Assembly: GCA_007116765.1 (NCBI GenBank)
Contig: SKHV01000433.1
Location: 1-8,916, forward strand
Length of the DNA: 8,916 nucleotides
Reading direction: 5' to 3'
Source of the DNA: Prolixibacteraceae bacterium
Lineage (GTDB): Bacteria; Bacteroidota; Bacteroidia; Bacteroidales; Prolixibacteraceae
The notes beneath the pieces were generated by a model. It searched no databases. It saw nothing but the letters and a program-made list of their open reading frames with translations, and was not told where the DNA came from. Below are positions 6,482 to 8,916 of this stretch, piece by piece. Each line of letters starts with the position of its first letter. The stretch's first letter is position 1. Position numbers and translations under genes: made by a program.

Positions 6482-6513
6482 CAAATATAGAAAGAATAAA
6501 TGAAGCGAATAAA
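6482..6513 (-). promoter_or_regulatory. Bacteroidota promoter of the riboswitch-btuB transcript
   Basis: On the minus strand the -7 box TATATTTG (6489-6482) matches TAnnTTTG exactly. A TTTA element (6513-6510) lies 20 bases upstream, close to the TTTG -33 consensus. Transcription would start near 6478, just before the 5' arm of the aptamer's closing helix at 6474, which makes this placement convincing. Confidence 0.75.
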
Positions 6514-6543
6514 CTTAGTTGAAAAAATGTTGATAAGAATTAT

Positions 6544-6584
6544 TGCACTGATAAATGTGCAGAATCATACGTTTGTAAGTATGA
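6544..6584. repeat. Two tandem small hairpins after the symporter gene
   Basis: TCATAC/GTATGA (6565-6570 and 6579-6584) and TGCAC/GTGCA (6544-6548 and 6557-6561) are perfect inverted repeats, each with an 8-base loop, lying 40-80 bases after the minus-strand symporter stop codon. No proper U-run follows on the minus strand, so they are at best a weak terminator for the symporter operon before the btuB promoter. Confidence 0.35.
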
Positions 6585-6623
6585 ATTGTTTATGCATTAT
6601 GGATGTACCGTGTTTTTGAAATA

Positions 6624-8036
6624 TCACTTTTTACGAAACAACACTGAAACCATAATAAAGCTAAGGAGCGATGCCGATACTCCAAATACATTGGCATCAA
6701 GCCCGTAAGGAAGAGTGGCTTTTGCCACAATTAGAAAAAGCGTGGTGCCTCCACCTACAATTATTGATGCAATAGCTGCACTGCTGTTTAGTTTTTTCAT
6801 GAACAATGCAGCCATAACCGGCACAAAAAGTCCTGATACCATAAATGCATACGAAAGCAGCATAAGTTCAAGTACATTGGGTATTTGCAGTGCAATTAAT
6901 ACTGCAATTGAGCCAATTATTAATGTTAACATCTGGGAAATCCTGATTGCTTTTGGATTTTTGTGATTTATTTTGAAAATATCGGTTTGGAAGTTACCAC
7001 TTGAAGCCATTAAGCAACTATCGGCCGTTGACATTATGGCCGAAAAGTATACAGAAAGGATTATTCCGGTTAAGCCAATGGGTAGAATGGTTTTCAACAG
7101 CAAGGGAACACCTATTTCGGGGTCAAAAGTATTGATGTCGGTGTAGGCAGGGAAATATCCGTCGATGAAAGCAATGCGTGCATACAGTCCAAGTAAAACC
7201 CCTGTGAAAGCCATTATGGGGTATTCAAAAATACCAGCTATAAACCAGGCTTTTTGAGCAGTTTTTTTATCATTTGAAGCATATATACGTTGGTAAAGTG
7301 TCATTCCGATAAACCATATTGGGATTATAGTTATGCCCCAGTTGAGTAGCTGTTGCCAGCTTACGTTAGTCAATGAGAAAAACTCCTTGGGTAGTGTGTT
7401 GCGAGCGTGTTCAACACCCCCCAATTCACTATGAGCAAACGGAATTCCAATAAAAATAAGCCCTCCCAGCAATATGATCCACTGAATGGTGTCGGTATAA
7501 ATCACCGCTTTTATACCACCTGCAAAAGTGTAAACCACGGCAACAACTCCCATAATAATGAGTGCGTAGTGTAAATTTAAACCATCGATTATGGTTGAGG
7601 CCATTTTTGCCCCGGCCAGTAATTGTGAGCTTGTAAACCCCAGATACCCTATTGCGGAAACAATACCGGCAATAAAGCTTACTTTTCGATTGTATTTTAT
7701 TTCAAGAAATTGCGGAAAGCTGAACAGCTTGTGTTGTTTGGTGTATTTCGAAATTAATGGAATTAGCAGCACCCCACTGAGCCAAGCGCCTACAAGTCCG
7801 GTAAAAAGCAACCATGAACCCGAAAGTCCCATAATAAAGCCAAGTCCGCCCAATCCGATAGAAAACCCACCACCTACATCGGTTGCAACCACTGAAAGAC
7901 CAATGTGCCAGTGCCCCATTTTTCTTCCGCCAACAAAATAATCTTCAACTGTTTTGTTCCGGCGAAGAAAATAGAAGCCGAAAAGTAGCATTGCTATTAA
8001 ATAGACAACAAAAATAGTGTAATCAGCAAGGTGCAT
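6624..8036 (-). CDS. Sodium:solute symporter (SSS family)
   Basis: A 470-residue inner-membrane transporter with about 13 hydrophobic helices, a typical length for the SSS family (PutP/PanF/vSGLT type), which couples solute uptake to the sodium gradient. Helix 1 (about 4-24) is followed by the family's TVEDYFVGGRKMG loop (29-41). The AGGIKAVIYTDTIQ segment (172-185) is the classic SSS signature. SAIMSTADSCLMASSG (332-347) carries the conserved Ser-Thr pair (336-337) that forms part of the sodium site in helix 8 of the core fold. The ATG at 8036 lies 15 bases after the stop codon of the small cysteine protein, which itself follows ablB by 9 bases, so the three form an operon. The substrate is not readable; the ablB context suggests lysine, beta-lysine, proline or another osmolyte, which is inference. 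The gene is not under the B12 riboswitch, which lies downstream of it. Confidence 0.93.
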   Translation of the reverse strand: MHLADYTIFVVYLIAMLLFGFYFLRRNKTVEDYFVGGRKMGHWHIGLSVVATDVGGGFSIGLGGLGFIMGLSGSWLLFTGLVGAWLSGVLLIPLISKYTKQHKLFSFPQFLEIKYNRKVSFIAGIVSAIGYLGFTSSQLLAGAKMASTIIDGLNLHYALIIMGVVAVVYTFAGGIKAVIYTDTIQWIILLGGLIFIGIPFAHSELGGVEHARNTLPKEFFSLTNVSWQQLLNWGITIIPIWFIGMTLYQRIYASNDKKTAQKAWFIAGIFEYPIMAFTGVLLGLYARIAFIDGYFPAYTDINTFDPEIGVPLLLKTILPIGLTGIILSVYFSAIMSTADSCLMASSGNFQTDIFKINHKNPKAIRISQMLTLIIGSIAVLIALQIPNVLELMLLSYAFMVSGLFVPVMAALFMKKLNSSAAIASIIVGGGTTLFLIVAKATLPYGLDANVFGVSASLLSFIMVSVLFRKK

Positions 8037-8051
8037 TTCAAAGCATTGTGT

Positions 8052-8267
8052 TTATGGTTTTAAATCTTCGGTAGGAATAAAATCTTCCGAAACTTCTTCT
8101 CCCTTCATATACATTTCATAAACCCGGCACTTTTTCCACCACCGCTCACCATTGTTACAATACATATTACGAACAATGAAAAGTGGTTGTTTTAATTCTG
8201 CCTTTCCTTGAAAAACGTGACATTGATTTGCAAACTTACATCTTCGTCCCATATATTTTTCTGTCAT
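8052..8267 (-). CDS. Small four-cysteine protein of unknown function
   Basis: A 71-residue, probably cytoplasmic protein with no signal peptide or membrane helix. It has four cysteines (10, 16, 37, 47) spaced C-x5-C-x20-C-x9-C, in the segments GRRCKFANQCHVFQGK (8-22) and MYCNNGERWWKKCRVYEMY (35-53), with a Trp pair and basic residues before the last Cys. The tail (57-71) is acidic. Such spacing suggests binding of zinc or an iron-sulfur cluster; this is inference, and the family was not recognised. It lies 9 bases after ablB and 15 before the symporter gene, so the tight spacing supports a real, co-expressed gene. The ATG at 8267 follows an A-rich stretch (CTTAAAATG); a second in-frame ATG at 8252 would trim five residues and keep all four cysteines. 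Confidence 0.75.
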   Translation of the reverse strand: MTEKYMGRRCKFANQCHVFQGKAELKQPLFIVRNMYCNNGERWWKKCRVYEMYMKGEEVSEDFIPTEDLKP

Positions 8268-8276
8268 TTTAAGTGC

Positions 8277-8916
8277 TTAAACGTACTTGTACAATACATT
8301 CATGCTTTCTATTCCGCCTGCTATGTTTGTGTTGTTAATGAGTGTGCCTGCATAACTATAACCGGCCCCTAAAAAAGTTTTGTTCATTGGTATTGATTCC
8401 AATCGGGCAATAGTGTAAAGGGTTTTCATTCCTTTTTTCTGCATTTCTTTCTCCATATAGCGAAGAAGAATTTTAGAAAGTCCCATGCCTCGTGCCTTGT
8501 TTGAAACGGCAAAGTCTGTCATTTCAGCATTGTTGTTTTCAATATCCATTTCGGCCGACGATATGCTGAAAAGTGCTCCATCTACATAAATGCCAAAATA
8601 GTCCACATTGCTTTTCATGGTCTCAATTATATAACTGTTTTCATGAATCGGGAATGGGTAAGAGTCAAAAACTTCTCGATAAAGTTCTGTTATATCGCTA
8701 GCATCGTTTGGAGTAAGTGACCTAACCTCGTAGTCGTGTTTTTCTTCTTTTTGTGCTTTATAATCGTAGTTGTCGAGTACATTTTTAAATGCGTTTAGCG
8801 AATCTGGATTATAAACTGCACGTTGTTTATCGAGGTATTTTGATACAAAATAGCAATCGTTTGTTCCCTGATAAAATTTTGGAATTATTGCTTCAATCTT
8901 GAATCCATGCTTTAAA
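8277..8916 (-). CDS. ablB: Beta-lysine N-acetyltransferase AblB (5' end outside window)
   Basis: The frame stays open without a stop from 8277 to the window edge, giving 212 visible residues; the ATG at 8618 is internal. AblB acetylates beta-lysine with acetyl-CoA to form N-epsilon-acetyl-beta-lysine, an osmolyte of methanogens and some bacteria, and works after AblA (lysine 2,3-aminomutase). The upstream part, read by hand, holds AIIPKFYQGTNDCYFVSKYL near the edge and LYREVFDSYPFPIHE, both AblB-like. The GNAT core follows: NAEMTDFAV, then the acetyl-CoA loop RGMGLSKILLRYMEKEM (R-G-M-G, near base 8490), then YTIARLESIPMN. The C-terminal block GTLINNTNIAGGIESMNVLY is the strongest family mark. 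Downstream, at 9 bases, is the cysteine protein, then the symporter, in one operon. ablA is expected just beyond the window end. Confidence 0.88.
   Translation of the reverse strand, partial: LKHGFKIEAIIPKFYQGTNDCYFVSKYLDKQRAVYNPDSLNAFKNVLDNYDYKAQKEEKHDYEVRSLTPNDASDITELYREVFDSYPFPIHENSYIIETMKSNVDYFGIYVDGALFSISSAEMDIENNNAEMTDFAVSNKARGMGLSKILLRYMEKEMQKKGMKTLYTIARLESIPMNKTFLGAGYSYAGTLINNTNIAGGIESMNVLYKYV

Noticed and set aside
6236..6484. An 82-residue minus-strand frame overlapping the riboswitch
   Set aside because: It lies entirely over the conserved aptamer blocks and leader, has odd composition and no recognisable domain; the RNA structure explains the region.

Overview
The window looks like a chromosomal segment of a Bacteroidota bacterium, probably from the Bacteroidales/Marinilabiliales side. 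The support is: AT-rich DNA; A-rich start regions instead of Shine-Dalgarno sites; two perfect TAnnTTTG -7 boxes (TATATTTG and TATCTTTG); a lipoprotein with the Bacteroidota surface-export tag (Cys followed by T-K-D-D); and a btuB gene paired with a beta-propeller lipoprotein. No mobile element, tRNA, rRNA or CRISPR array was seen.

Left part, plus strand (1-1725): the C-terminal part of an ABC ATPase (cut by the window edge), a six-helix ABC-2-type membrane protein, and a small secreted Spy/DUF4890-like helical protein with an RG-rich tail. These face a minus-strand prmA (ribosomal protein L11 methyltransferase, 2045-2884). The 319-base gap between them holds a minus-strand TAnnTTTG box, an almost C-free tract and a clean intrinsic terminator. 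Together these form a candidate small RNA of about 90 nt, unless the region is simply the 3' UTR of prmA.

Middle part, minus strand (3084-6513): a complete vitamin B12 uptake unit. A Bacteroidota promoter (6482-6513) leads directly into an adenosylcobalamin riboswitch (6271-6474), then an expression platform, then btuB (TonB-dependent outer-membrane receptor). A BtuG-like surface lipoprotein starts 13 bases after btuB, and a strong hairpin terminator follows. The B12 box of the aptamer has a perfect 8-nt complement 15 bases before the btuB start codon, which suggests the switching partner.

Right part, minus strand (6624-8916): a tight operon read from the window edge. It contains ablB (beta-lysine N-acetyltransferase, open to the edge), a 71-residue four-cysteine protein of unknown function, and a sodium:solute symporter. 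ablB makes the osmolyte N-epsilon-acetyl-beta-lysine, so salt adaptation or lysine/beta-lysine metabolism is the likely theme. ablA (lysine 2,3-aminomutase) would be expected just outside the window.

The most useful items for follow-up are the candidate small RNA, the predicted switching helix of the B12 riboswitch, and the cysteine protein between ablB and the symporter.
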